A DNA stretch of 32,671 bases from Chthoniobacterales bacterium. Its GTDB lineage: Bacteria; Verrucomicrobiota; Verrucomicrobiia; Chthoniobacterales; UBA10450. Position 1 is the first letter of the stretch. Each line of letters opens with the position of its first letter. Positions 1 to 8,763 of the stretch are shown here, one piece after another. The notes below the pieces were generated by a model that was not told the origin of the DNA, ran no database searches, and worked only from the letters and a program-made list of their open reading frames with translations. Both the position numbers and the translations under genes were made by a program. Location of the stretch: assembly GCA_013820755.1 (NCBI GenBank), contig JACDHZ010000011.1, forward strand, positions 1 to 32,671, given 5' to 3'.

Positions 1-899
1 GAGTAGAGCGGCTTCAGCACGAACTGCTCGAGCGATTCGCCGGCCGGAAATTCATCGGCGAAAAACGCGCGCGAGGTGTGCTCAGTTTTCAGGAACGGCA
101 GCGAATGTTTGCTGATGCGGAAATACCAGTTCGGGTGCCCGATCCATTTCGCGTCGATCTCGTGCTGAAAACCGAAGCCGAAGCTCAGGTCCGGCCGGCG
201 CAGCAGTTCATCGAAGATCACTCGATTGTAAATGCGCTCGATCCGCACTTCCCGGCCGTCTCGTCGATAGAACAGTTCATTCCCGCGGCGAGTGACCTCG
301 GTAAGGGAGACCGGCGCCACACCCAGCAGCGTATCCGTACAGGCGAAGTCGATGCGTGTATTTTGCTTCTCCGGCTCGATCTCGAGCAGCACCACCGTTT
401 CCGGGTCAGCATCGCCGACGATGACTTTGCGCAGCATCTCGACATAGGAGTGCTCGTCGAGGCCATGGAAAAACGGCTGCCAGCCCGCCGGAATCGCGGG
501 GAAGGCGTGCCGCATCGAGTGCAGCAGGAGAATTTGAAACGCGTAGAGACTTGGAAATCCCTGCAACTCGATCAGACGCGGCACCAGTCGGCCGTGGTGC
601 TCGCAGATCGCAAAGTCGACCTGCAGGAATGTCGGATGCGGCGTCTCCCGAGGGACTTCGAGGCCCGGCGGGATGGCCGCTTTTGCATGCTCCGCAAATT
701 CCGCGGTGCGCACCTGCGCGACGATCGCTTCCGCGGCTTGCGTCACTTCAGTTGTGAATGCTGGCGTTAAAAAAAGTGGTGTCTCAGAGATCCTGAAGTC
801 GACCGGCCAGCGTTCCGTTTCGTTTGCCACGCGGAGCATTTCTGCGTAGCGGTCGTCGCTGAATGCGGCGTTGAAACGGCTTCGGAACTCTGGGTCCAT
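1..899 (-). CDS. Conserved hypothetical protein, C-terminus truncated by window edge (possibly ATP-grasp-like)
   Basis: Reverse-strand frame stays open from ATG at 899 to the window edge: MDPEFRSRFNAAFSDDRYAEMLRVANETERWPVDFRISETPLFLTPAF...GLEVPRETPHPTFLQVDFAICEHHGRLVPRLIELQGFPSLYAFQ...FFHGLDEHSYVEMLRKVIVGDADPETVVLLEIEPEKQNTRIDF...; missed by the ORF track because no stop lies in the window. The plus-strand 78-770 ORF is its shadow. Confidence 0.75.
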   Translation of the reverse strand, partial: MDPEFRSRFNAAFSDDRYAEMLRVANETERWPVDFRISETPLFLTPAFTTEVTQAAEAIVAQVRTAEFAEHAKAAIPPGLEVPRETPHPTFLQVDFAICEHHGRLVPRLIELQGFPSLYAFQILLLHSMRHAFPAIPAGWQPFFHGLDEHSYVEMLRKVIVGDADPETVVLLEIEPEKQNTRIDFACTDTLLGVAPVSLTEVTRRGNELFYRRDGREVRIERIYNRVIFDELLRRPDLSFGFGFQHEIDAKWIGHPNWYFRISKHSLPFLKTEHTSRAFFADEFPAGESLEQFVLKPLY

Positions 900-978
900 T
901 CCCGCGAGCGTAAAGCGACGGTGCTATATTGCCGACGTAATTTTCGGCGGTAAATCTCACGCGCCCGCGCTTCCACGC

Positions 979-3900
979 CTATCGGTGCAGCAGGCGCAAG
1001 TTCGCTGGCAACATCTGGCGAGCCGATGCGGAGTCGCGGCCTGAACCGAGCTCTGGCTCCTGCGCCGCAACCTTCGTTGGCGCCGGCTCGATCGGCGGTT
1101 GACCCGCGGCTTTCAGCTTTTCGTTCAACGCCGGCAGATCGGTCGCGATCAACTGCGCGAACTCCTTCGTCACGTCGTCGAGCTCACGCCGCAGCGCATC
1201 GATGTTCGCGATCTGGTAATCGCCCGGCTTGCCTTCGAAGCTCAGGATTGCGCCGTACAGCTGATCCGTATGCTCGCGCAAACGTTCTTCGCCCGTGATC
1301 GCGCCGCCCTCAGTCGTGGCGACGACTTGCTTGCGCACCTGGTCGAGCTTCTCGTCGAAATCGGCGACCGCTTTGCGCGTCTCGTCGCCTTCCGGCAGCG
1401 TCTTCATCAACTGCGCGGTCGCACCGCGCAGCGGCATGATCCGATCCATCAACGCGCTCTCTTCGCCGAAGAGCGCATGCACGCGCATCGCCGCATCAAA
1501 TTGCGCTTTGCGGTCGGCCTCGCTGAACTTGGCACGATTGTCGAGGCCGACGGTCAGCTTGGTTTCGGAGACTTTGCCGGCCTTCGTCATGCGAATCGTG
1601 TAGACGCCCGGTAGGACGCGCGGCCCACTGGTTCCGGCAAACGCCAACTGCGCCGCCGGCGGAACCCGCGGCGGTTTCGTGCGCATGCTCCAGGTCACCC
1701 GATTCAAGCCCGGCCGCTTACTGGCGGGCAGTTCGTCGATCACTTTACCCGACGCATCGAGCACCTCGATCTTCAATTTGCCAAACAAATGCCGCGACCG
1801 CTGGTAGTAGGTGATGACCGCGCCATCCGGCGGATTTGGACCTTCAAATGTCGCCGCGCCGCTCGCCCAGCCGCCGTTCCCCTGGATGCGCTGCTGGACC
1901 GGGCGTAACGGCACGAACGCCGCTTCCTGGGTCAGCAGGTCAGGCGTGAGCGCGCGCAGCGGCGTGATGTCATCGATAATCCAGATGCCGCGGCCATGTG
2001 TGGCGAGCACCAGATCGTTCTCCCGCGGCTGAATCGCGATGTCGCGAACCGCAACACCGACAGGGAACCGGCCGCCTTTGAACTGCGCCCACTGCTTGCC
2101 GCCATCGACTGAAACGTAAAGCCCGAACTCCGTCCCGAGAAACAGCAGGTTCGGCTGCACGAGATCTTCCTTGATCACGTGCGCGTAACCGCTCACTCCG
2201 CTCAACTCCTGCGGCGTCACAAGCGGCGTCCACGTCTTGCCGAAGTCGGTTGTTTTGTACAAATACGCCGTCATGTCGCCGAAGGTGTGGCGATCGAACG
2301 TCACGTATGCCGTGCCCGGCGCGAAGTTGCTGGCCTGCACCCAGCTGACCCAGGAATTTGGCGGCAGGTTCGGGACCGCGGCGACGGTGTTCGTCCACGT
2401 CTTCCCGCCGTCGCGCGTGACCTGCACGTTGCCGTCATCCGTTCCGACCCAGATGACGTTTTTGTCCTTCGGTGATTCACTGATCGAATAGATCGTCGTG
2501 TACATTTCGGCTGCGGAGTTATCGATCGTCACGCCGCCCGATTGTTCCTGTTTCTGTTTTTCCGGATCGTTCGTCGTCAGGTCGGGCGAGATGCGGTCCC
2601 AGGTTTGTCCCTGGTTTTTCGAGCGAAAAAGGAACTGCGCGCCGATGTAGATCGTGCCCTTTTCATTCGGCGAAAGCGCGATCGGAGTGTTCCAATTCCA
2701 GCGCAGCTTCTCCTTGTAGTTAGGCTTCGGTTGAATGTCGCGGCCCTGGTGCGTCTTGCGATTGACGCGGCCGATGTTTCCGCCCTGTGATTCTGCATAC
2801 AGGTAATCGGGATCGCTCGGATCAGGGAACATCCAGAAACCGTCGCCGCCAAACATGTTTTCCCACTGCGCATTAGTGATCCCGCCGGGATATTGCGACT
2901 CGCCGACCCACGAGCTGTTGTCCTGTAAGCCGCCGTAGACGCGATAAGGATCAGCGTCGTCTACGCTCACATGATAGAATTGCGAAATCGGAAGGTTCTC
3001 GCCTTTCCACCATTTTGCACCGCCGTCGTGTGAGTACCAGATTCCGCCGTCATCGGCGCTGATCACGACCTGCGTGTTTGTCGGATCAATCCAGACGTCG
3101 TGGACGTCGCCATGCGCGCCGTTGAACCCGCCGACCGTGGCGAAACTCTTGCCGGCGTCTTCACTCATGATGAGCGCGCCGTCGGTTTTGAAAACGCGAT
3201 CCGGATTTTTCGGATCGACGATCAGGTTCGCGAAGTAGAATGGACGCCAGACCATCCACTGGCTCTTGTCGCGCTTGTCCCAGGTCGCACCGCCGTCATC
3301 GGAAACGAAAAGCGCGCTGTCGGTTGATTCGACAAAGCAGTAGACGCGCTGCGGATTCGATGGAGCGATCGCCGTCGCCAGCCGGCCGTAAGGCTCCTTC
3401 GGAAAACCTTTGCTGTTCTCCGGCGTGACTTCCGTCCATGTTGCACCGCCATCGGTGGAACGGAAAAGACCGCTGCCCGAAGGTGCGTTCGGACCGTCGC
3501 CGCCGGAACGAAAGGTCCAGCCTTTCCGCCGGTAATCCCACATCGACGCGAACATTGCGTTCGGATTGTTCGGATCGAGATCGAGGTCGGAGCAGCCGGT
3601 CGACAGATTGGCGCCTTTCAGGATCAGATTCCACGTGCGACCGCCATCGGTCGTCTTGTAGAGCCCACGATCCGGTGAATCGCTCCACATCGGGCCGGGA
3701 ACCGCTGCATACGCGGTCTCGCTGTTCTCCGGACTAACGACAATCTTCGCGATGCGTTCCGATGCCGGCAGACCGACGCGCGTCCAGGTCTCGCCGCCAT
3801 CGGTGGAACGGTACACGCCGTTGCCGATCGAGATGGTGTTACGCGTCCACGATTCGCCGGTGCCGACCCAGACGTTCTTCGAGTTCCTGGGGTCGAGCGC

Positions 3901-4188
3901 GATCGCGCCGATCGATTGCACCGGCTGCTCGTCGAAGACCGGCTTGAAGGTGGTGCCGTTGTCCTCGGATTTCCAGACGCCGCCGCTCGCCGCCCCGACG
4001 AAGATCGTGATCTTGCCGGAAGGTTCGCGGTTCGCGGCGATCGCGGCGATGCGGCCGCTCATCGTGGCAGAGCCAATGTTGCGGGCGCCGAGACCGGAAA
4101 TCGTCGCGGAGCTGTAGGGCGCCTGTTCGGCTGCCTGCGTGAAGTTCGCGAGCGCGAGCGTTGCCAGGGTAAAAGGAAGAATGCGCAT
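979..4188 (-). CDS. Secreted BNR/Asp-box repeat (sortilin/VPS10-like beta-propeller) protein
   Basis: Signal peptide MRILPFTLATLALANFTQAAEQ; around 11 Asp-box-like repeats (STDGGETWTRV, TTDGGRTWNLI, STDGGATWTEV, SDDGGATWDKR, SHDGGAKWWKG, TRDGGKTWTN, SVDGGKQWAQF etc.); charged, probably helical C-terminal region. Confidence 0.9.
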   Translation of the reverse strand: MRILPFTLATLALANFTQAAEQAPYSSATISGLGARNIGSATMSGRIAAIAANREPSGKITIFVGAASGGVWKSEDNGTTFKPVFDEQPVQSIGAIALDPRNSKNVWVGTGESWTRNTISIGNGVYRSTDGGETWTRVGLPASERIAKIVVSPENSETAYAAVPGPMWSDSPDRGLYKTTDGGRTWNLILKGANLSTGCSDLDLDPNNPNAMFASMWDYRRKGWTFRSGGDGPNAPSGSGLFRSTDGGATWTEVTPENSKGFPKEPYGRLATAIAPSNPQRVYCFVESTDSALFVSDDGGATWDKRDKSQWMVWRPFYFANLIVDPKNPDRVFKTDGALIMSEDAGKSFATVGGFNGAHGDVHDVWIDPTNTQVVISADDGGIWYSHDGGAKWWKGENLPISQFYHVSVDDADPYRVYGGLQDNSSWVGESQYPGGITNAQWENMFGGDGFWMFPDPSDPDYLYAESQGGNIGRVNRKTHQGRDIQPKPNYKEKLRWNWNTPIALSPNEKGTIYIGAQFLFRSKNQGQTWDRISPDLTTNDPEKQKQEQSGGVTIDNSAAEMYTTIYSISESPKDKNVIWVGTDDGNVQVTRDGGKTWTNTVAAVPNLPPNSWVSWVQASNFAPGTAYVTFDRHTFGDMTAYLYKTTDFGKTWTPLVTPQELSGVSGYAHVIKEDLVQPNLLFLGTEFGLYVSVDGGKQWAQFKGGRFPVGVAVRDIAIQPRENDLVLATHGRGIWIIDDITPLRALTPDLLTQEAAFVPLRPVQQRIQGNGGWASGAATFEGPNPPDGAVITYYQRSRHLFGKLKIEVLDASGKVIDELPASKRPGLNRVTWSMRTKPPRVPPAAQLAFAGTSGPRVLPGVYTIRMTKAGKVSETKLTVGLDNRAKFSEADRKAQFDAAMRVHALFGEESALMDRIMPLRGATAQLMKTLPEGDETRKAVADFDEKLDQVRKQVVATTEGGAITGEERLREHTDQLYGAILSFEGKPGDYQIANIDALRRELDDVTKEFAQLIATDLPALNEKLKAAGQPPIEPAPTKVAAQEPELGSGRDSASARQMLPANLRLLHR

Positions 4189-4196
4189 GGAGTGTG

Positions 4197-4955
4197 TTAT
4201 TTCGAAGGCGCTGCGGGGAATTGGAACATCGATTCGTCGGCCGGCACATTCGCCTCGCCCTTCTCGATGATGATCTTCTGCTTGTCGGACGAGCCTTTGC
4301 TTCCCGATTCGATTGAGAACGGAACGAAGACACCGCCGACCTTTTCGTAGTCGCCGAGATCAGTCTCCTCCTCGACTTGTGCACCGCGGAGGACTCGTTG
4401 CGTTAGCACCCGGATTTCGAGGAAGTGCTCCGGATCGAGATAGACGTAACTGACGTCGCCGTTTTTACGCGTGACCTTCAGCTTGTGCGCCTCCGTCCCG
4501 TCGACGTCCTCGGTCCCGAGATACTCGACCGTGCTGCCTTTCGCCTGCCAATCGACGAGCGGTCCATCGACCTCCGCATCTTCGATCAAGCCCTTCGTGT
4601 CATCGCCCGACATCTTCTCGGGGTCCTTGCGTCCGCCGAAGGGTGATATCTTCCACCCCTCCTGCCCGTCGTATGCCTGCACCATGGTCAAACCCTGGAC
4701 AGTGGCTTCGGTGCGAACTGCGCCGGGACGCTTTTTCGTCTGTGAATATGCCATCTCAAATTGGCCTTGATTGACGAGCAGCTTGCCCGTCAGCTGGACG
4801 GACCGAAGCGATTGCAGGGCATCGGCGCCGCCTTTCGCTTCTACATTTTTGGCGACCAGTTGATCGACGGTCGGAGCTTGCTTCTCCTGCGCGTATACGG
4901 CACGCGCGATGATGCCACTGCAGGCGAGGAGGATGAGGGTGTGAGGTATTTTCAT
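4197..4955 (-). CDS. LolA-like / outer-membrane lipoprotein-sorting-like periplasmic protein
   Basis: Signal peptide; 'VDQLVAKNVEAKGGADALQSLRSVQLTGKL...YDGQEGWKISPFGG...YVYLDPEHFLEIRV...DYEKVGGVFVPFSIES' pattern typical of LolA-like secreted proteins; 8 bp upstream of the BNR gene on the same strand. Confidence 0.75.
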   Translation of the reverse strand: MKIPHTLILLACSGIIARAVYAQEKQAPTVDQLVAKNVEAKGGADALQSLRSVQLTGKLLVNQGQFEMAYSQTKKRPGAVRTEATVQGLTMVQAYDGQEGWKISPFGGRKDPEKMSGDDTKGLIEDAEVDGPLVDWQAKGSTVEYLGTEDVDGTEAHKLKVTRKNGDVSYVYLDPEHFLEIRVLTQRVLRGAQVEEETDLGDYEKVGGVFVPFSIESGSKGSSDKQKIIIEKGEANVPADESMFQFPAAPSK

Positions 4956-5001
4956 AATAGATGAGAAGAGAAACTCGCGAAAACTCGGCGTGGCTTATGC
5001 A

Positions 5002-5038
5002 CGCCTTGTGCCACCGCGTCTGCCGGAGGCGCAAGGCG
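5002..5038. repeat. Intergenic 11-bp-stem hairpin (arms CGCCTTGTGCC / GGCGCAAGGCG)
   Basis: cgccttgtgcc (5002-5012) pairs with ggcgcaaggcg (5028-5038) with a single G.U, 15-nt loop; no T-run on either side. Confidence 0.6.
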
Positions 5039-5222
5039 ATGTTACTGAATCGTTTGGCAGTCAAACATCGTCTATCTTTGCTACGCAATCTTCCCAAAGC
5101 CGGGAAAATCAGGTTTCGAAAGCGGGACATTGAACCGGTCGGGTGAGGTGGTGCAAGAAAATGTGTGTCATGTCCGAGGAAACAGACATGTTAACTCTAT
5201 CGCGGTTCGTCAAACTTGGCGG

Positions 5223-5762
5223 ATGAAATACGCTCTTTGGTCAACTGTCCTCGCTCGCTGCGTTGTCTCTTGAAGCTTCGGCAGCTCCGAGCGGTTCAGC
5301 CCCCAGCGCTTCCTCCAAGACGAGCGCGAGCTCAAAAAGCGATGCTCAAAGGCGGCGCGACCGCGACAAAATCATCCGGCGGTGCGCATTCCGGCAAGAA
5401 GTTCACGATCACGCGGATGCGCGCGGGGCAGGTCGCATCCGATATGCTCACGCACCCGATGGCGTTGCTCGTGACCGCCGATTCCACGATGCAAGGTGGC
5501 AAACAAGGGATCAACGTTTCCGTTTCGTCGCACCTCGATGGACCCGATGGACGCTGAAGGCGGTGGAGAAGATCGGGTATCGGATCACGCAATCAACCGC
5601 CACACAGTCGCAACCCAATGCGAAGCCGATCGCGCAGGTGCAGGGCAGCCAAACGATCCCTGCTGCCGGCGGCAAATTCAAGACAGTCGTGGTCGAAGCG
5701 TTCATGTCTGGCGACAAGATCAACGACACGAAGCGATCGTCACTGTTCCCGGCGACCAGTAA
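5223..5762 (+). pseudogene. Frameshifted gene for a small secreted protein
   Basis: Coherent protein can be read only by switching frames: MKYALWSTVLA/ALSLEASAAPSGSAPSASSKTSASSKSDA/KGGATATKSSGGAHSGKKFTITRMRAGQVASDMLTHPMALLVTADSTMQGGKQGINVSVSSHLDGP/RWTLKAVEKIGYRITQSTATQSQPNAKPIAQVQGSQTIPAAGGKFKTVVVEAFMSGDKIND/EAIVTVPGDQ-stop; terminator 24 nt downstream. Confidence 0.65.
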
Positions 5763-5785
5763 CACTGGAGATCGCCAGTTTGCGA

Positions 5786-5819
5786 GCCACCGCGGAGGTT
5801 CTCCGCGGCGGCTTTTTTT
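5786..5819 (+). terminator. Rho-independent terminator
   Basis: gccaccgcgga-ggttc-tccgcggcggc (11-bp stem, one mismatch) followed by TTTTTTT. Confidence 0.85.
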
Positions 5820-5897
5820 CGCCGCTGGCGTTGAGGCGAACGGTCTTAGCGTCGAGGTGAATGATGCCATCCACCGGAGCGTCGAACGCGTTTCACC

Positions 5898-6584
5898 TTG
5901 TTGATGAAGATCCTCGGCTTTCTTGCGTCGGTAGTTTCGTTCGCGGCCCTGTTCATCGCACCAATGCAATCCACGAGTGCCGCGCGGCGCGATGTCACAG
6001 GCGTGACCATTCTGATGCTGGGTGACAGCCTTACCGACGGCTACGGTGTCTCGCGTAGTCAGGCCTACCCGGCCCTGGTCGGCGAGAAGCTGCGGGCGGG
6101 AGGCTATAAGTTTGAGGTCATTAATGCCGGCGTCAGCGGTGACACCACCGCGGGCGGCCTGCGCCGCATCCCGAAGTATCTGACGCAGAAGATCGACATT
6201 CTCGTCCTCGCGCTCGGCATCAATGACGCTTTCCGCGGCGTGCCAGTCGAGCAGATACGCGCCAACCTGCAGGGCGTCATCGACCGCACGCGCGAACGGA
6301 ATCCGAAGGTCAAGGTCGTGGTCGCCGGCATGCAGCTTCCGCTCTTCGGCGCGGACTCCTATGTGCGGAGTTTCGGCGAGATGTTCGCCGAGCTGGCAGA
6401 AAAGAACCATGCAGCTCTGATTCCATATTTGCTGGAAGGTGTGGGCGGTGATCCAAGTTTGAACCTGCCGGATCGCGTGCACCCAAACGCCGCCGGGCAG
6501 CGTGCGCTGGCGCAGAACGTCTGGCGTGTCCTCGAACCGCTCGTTACAAAAGCAACCGCAGCCTCAGCCGGCCGCGCAGAATGA
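5898..6584 (+). CDS. SGNH/GDSL hydrolase, TesA-like arylesterase/lysophospholipase
   Basis: Signal peptide; block I GDSLTDGYGVS, block III GINDAFRG, block V DRVHPNAAGQ. Confidence 0.9.
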   Translation: MLMKILGFLASVVSFAALFIAPMQSTSAARRDVTGVTILMLGDSLTDGYGVSRSQAYPALVGEKLRAGGYKFEVINAGVSGDTTAGGLRRIPKYLTQKIDILVLALGINDAFRGVPVEQIRANLQGVIDRTRERNPKVKVVVAGMQLPLFGADSYVRSFGEMFAELAEKNHAALIPYLLEGVGGDPSLNLPDRVHPNAAGQRALAQNVWRVLEPLVTKATAASAGRAE

Positions 6585-6857
6585 ATGATGGACCCAGCCG
6601 ATCCACACAACCTGCACGACCCCGCCGACCACGAGATTTTAGAGACGATCCAGATCGCGACTGCGGGTAACCACTCTGACGCGTCGATGGAGCGACTTCG
6701 CGAGCCGTTGATGCGCGTCGCGGGCGTGAAGGATGTGCGAGCGGATGTGGCGGCGGAGCTGGTGACAGTGACGTTCGATGCACGCAAAACGCACGCACCG
6801 GATCTGCACGACATCGTGCTCAAGAGCGGCTACAAGCCCGCCCTCTTCGCCGGCTGA
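6585..6857 (+). CDS. Small HMA-like (ferredoxin-like fold) protein lacking CxxC
   Basis: 'MERLREPLMRVAGVKDVRADVAAELVTVTFDARKTHAPDLHDIVLKSGYKP' resembles HMA domain spacing; immediately follows the tesA-like stop codon. Confidence 0.6.
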   Translation: MMDPADPHNLHDPADHEILETIQIATAGNHSDASMERLREPLMRVAGVKDVRADVAAELVTVTFDARKTHAPDLHDIVLKSGYKPALFAG

Positions 6858-6875
6858 CGTGCGCTACTGCGCCGC

Positions 6876-7838
6876 CTAGCCCATCACGTGCAGGCGCCGC
6901 TTCGTCGCTGCGGCTTGCACGAACTTACCCCACGTGAGGTTGTCCTGGCCGGGTAAGTGTTCCCGCACCTTGCGGATCGCCATATCTGAGACTGCGTCGA
7001 CTACCCAGTCGAAGTTCGCCTGGCCGACACTCGTGATCTCGGCGTCCGGCGCGGGGTTGCAAAAATCGATCGCGAGCGGCACGCCGTCGCGGATCGCGAA
7101 CTCGACCGTATTCAGATCATAGCCGAGGTATTCGTTCAGTTTCTGCACACCCCAGCGCACCTGTTCGAGGATGTCCTGCGGCGCCTGCCAGTCAGTCTGA
7201 TAGCGCAAGTGATACGGGTGACGCGGCTCGTAATTCATGACCTTCACGTGCCGCTGATCAATCGAATAGCAGCGGAAGTACATATCGAATACGACCTCTT
7301 CCTGCAGCATCATGACCAGTTGTCCGGTTTCGCTGTACGCGCGGAAAAATTCCTCCGGGTTGTGCAGCTTGTAGACGTTTTTCCAGCCGCCACCGGCGAA
7401 CGGTTTGAAGTAAGCAGGCCAGCCGACGTAGGCGAAGATCGCCTCCCAATCCATCGGATACGCGAGGTTGCGGAATGAGAGATCGCTCGTGTCGGGCGGC
7501 ACTTGGTGCGACGGCAGCAGCACCGTCCGCGGAACAGCGACGCCGATCTTTGTCGCGAGCGCGTTATTGAAAAACTTCTCGTCCGCGCTCCACCAGAACG
7601 GGTTGTTAATGACGGCGGTCCCAGTGAGTGCCGCATTTTTGAGGAACCCACGGTAAAACGGCACGTCCTGCGAGATCCGGTCAACGATCACCTCGTAGCC
7701 GCACGGCTCCCCTTGGACGACCTTGTCAATTCGCACGAACTCTGCCTGCATCTTGCCGTGTGCTTTCTGGTTTACACGTTCCACGAAGGCAGGCGGAAAG
7801 CTGTTTTCCTGGCCAAAGAGGATTCCGATTTTTTTCAT
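6876..7838 (-). CDS. ATP-grasp domain protein (RimK-like/unknown amide or ester ligase)
   Basis: 'VGWPAYFKPFAGGGWKNVYKLHNPEEFFRAYSETGQLVMMLQEEVVFDMYFRCYSI...LGYDLNTVEFAIRDGVPLAIDFCNPAPD' matches ATP-grasp organisation (substrate/ATP lid lysine, acidic metal-binding E and N). Confidence 0.75.
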   Translation of the reverse strand: MKKIGILFGQENSFPPAFVERVNQKAHGKMQAEFVRIDKVVQGEPCGYEVIVDRISQDVPFYRGFLKNAALTGTAVINNPFWWSADEKFFNNALATKIGVAVPRTVLLPSHQVPPDTSDLSFRNLAYPMDWEAIFAYVGWPAYFKPFAGGGWKNVYKLHNPEEFFRAYSETGQLVMMLQEEVVFDMYFRCYSIDQRHVKVMNYEPRHPYHLRYQTDWQAPQDILEQVRWGVQKLNEYLGYDLNTVEFAIRDGVPLAIDFCNPAPDAEITSVGQANFDWVVDAVSDMAIRKVREHLPGQDNLTWGKFVQAAATKRRLHVMG

Positions 7839-7839
7839 A

Positions 7840-7875
7840 AGAGGAATCGCAGACTACGCAGATTTTTCGGATTCA
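7840..7875. repeat. Possible dispersed intergenic repeat copy (AATCGCAGACTACGCAGATTTTTCGGATT)
   Basis: Internal short direct repeat CGCAGA-CTA-CGCAGA-TTTTT in the gap between two genes; resembles 'cgcagattacgcagatt' interspersed repeats. Confidence 0.35.
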
Positions 7876-7912
7876 AAAGCCTTGGCGGACCAGATGCCGC
7901 TCGCGGGCTTGC

Positions 7913-8623
7913 TTACATCGCGGCGAGGTAATGCGGCAGCATGTCGCGCCAGTAGTTCCAGTCGTGCCCGCACCACTTGCGGTCATCCAGCCAGTGCGGG
8001 ATGCCCTTGGCATCCAGGATGCCGGAGAGCCGCAGGCTTTCGTGCCGGGTGTTATCCCATTCCCCCGTGCCGAGAATGATGCTCATGTGGTTGAAGCGCC
8101 ATGTGTCCGGCATGTTCGGCAGGTAGTCATACGGACTGTTGAAGTAGACATTGTCGTCGTAGTAGCCGCCGAAAAAATCGCTGATGTCAAACGCGCCGCT
8201 CAGGCTGACCAGGTGGCTGATGAGATCCGGATGCCGGAACGCGATGTTTGCCGCGTGATATGCGCCGAGGCTGGCGCCGCAGACCGCAACTCGATGCGCG
8301 GAGCATTCGCACCGTGCTTGATCGAACACATCGTGAATGATGACGTTCTCGAAGGCGACGTGCGTCTTGATGCGGTCGGCGGGATGAATCGCTTTGTTAT
8401 AGAAGCTGTCGAGGTCGATCGCGTCCGGACAATAGATCGTCACCTTGCCGCTATCGATGTGCGGCGCGCACGCATCGATCAGGTGGAAATCCTTGTTCTG
8501 GTAGAAACGCCCGAACGAAGTGGGAAAAAGTACAAGTGGAACGCCATGGCCATCGCCGAAAACGAGCATTTCGAATTCACGACGTAAATGCGGCGTCCAC
8601 CAGCGGATGTAACGTTCGTTCAT
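7913..8623 (-). CDS. Esterase (PF00756-type alpha/beta hydrolase)
   Basis: Start taken at MNERYIRWWTPHLRREFEML; nucleophile elbow CGASLGAYHAA, C-terminal CGHDWNYWRDMLPHYL histidine. The longer ORF to 8938 is an unsupported N-terminal extension overlapping the divergent gene. Confidence 0.85.
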   Translation of the reverse strand: MNERYIRWWTPHLRREFEMLVFGDGHGVPLVLFPTSFGRFYQNKDFHLIDACAPHIDSGKVTIYCPDAIDLDSFYNKAIHPADRIKTHVAFENVIIHDVFDQARCECSAHRVAVCGASLGAYHAANIAFRHPDLISHLVSLSGAFDISDFFGGYYDDNVYFNSPYDYLPNMPDTWRFNHMSIILGTGEWDNTRHESLRLSGILDAKGIPHWLDDRKWCGHDWNYWRDMLPHYLAAM

Positions 8624-8763
8624 TGGAGCTTTCTTTTCGAGCAGGGCCAAAGGCGAGTCGAGAAATCTTTCGCGTTGTATCTTTTGGCGCGAACGGCGAT
8701 CGAATTGCGGAGCATCCACGGCGCGTCGACAAGCCGTATCTCCTCCACGATAACTGGTGCGCA

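Noticed and set aside
78-770. Plus-strand 230-aa ORF
   Set aside because: Shadow of the open minus-strand CDS 1-899, whose translation is far more protein-like.
5169-5190. CATGTC...GACATG inverted repeat upstream of the pseudogene
   Set aside because: Only 6-bp arms; too short to support an operator call without comparative data.
5511-6482. Minus-strand 323-aa ORF
   Set aside because: Antisense to the clear TesA-like SGNH hydrolase and to the pseudogene; no recognisable domain.
7931-8587. Plus-strand 218-aa ORF
   Set aside because: Antisense shadow of the esterase at 7913-8623.
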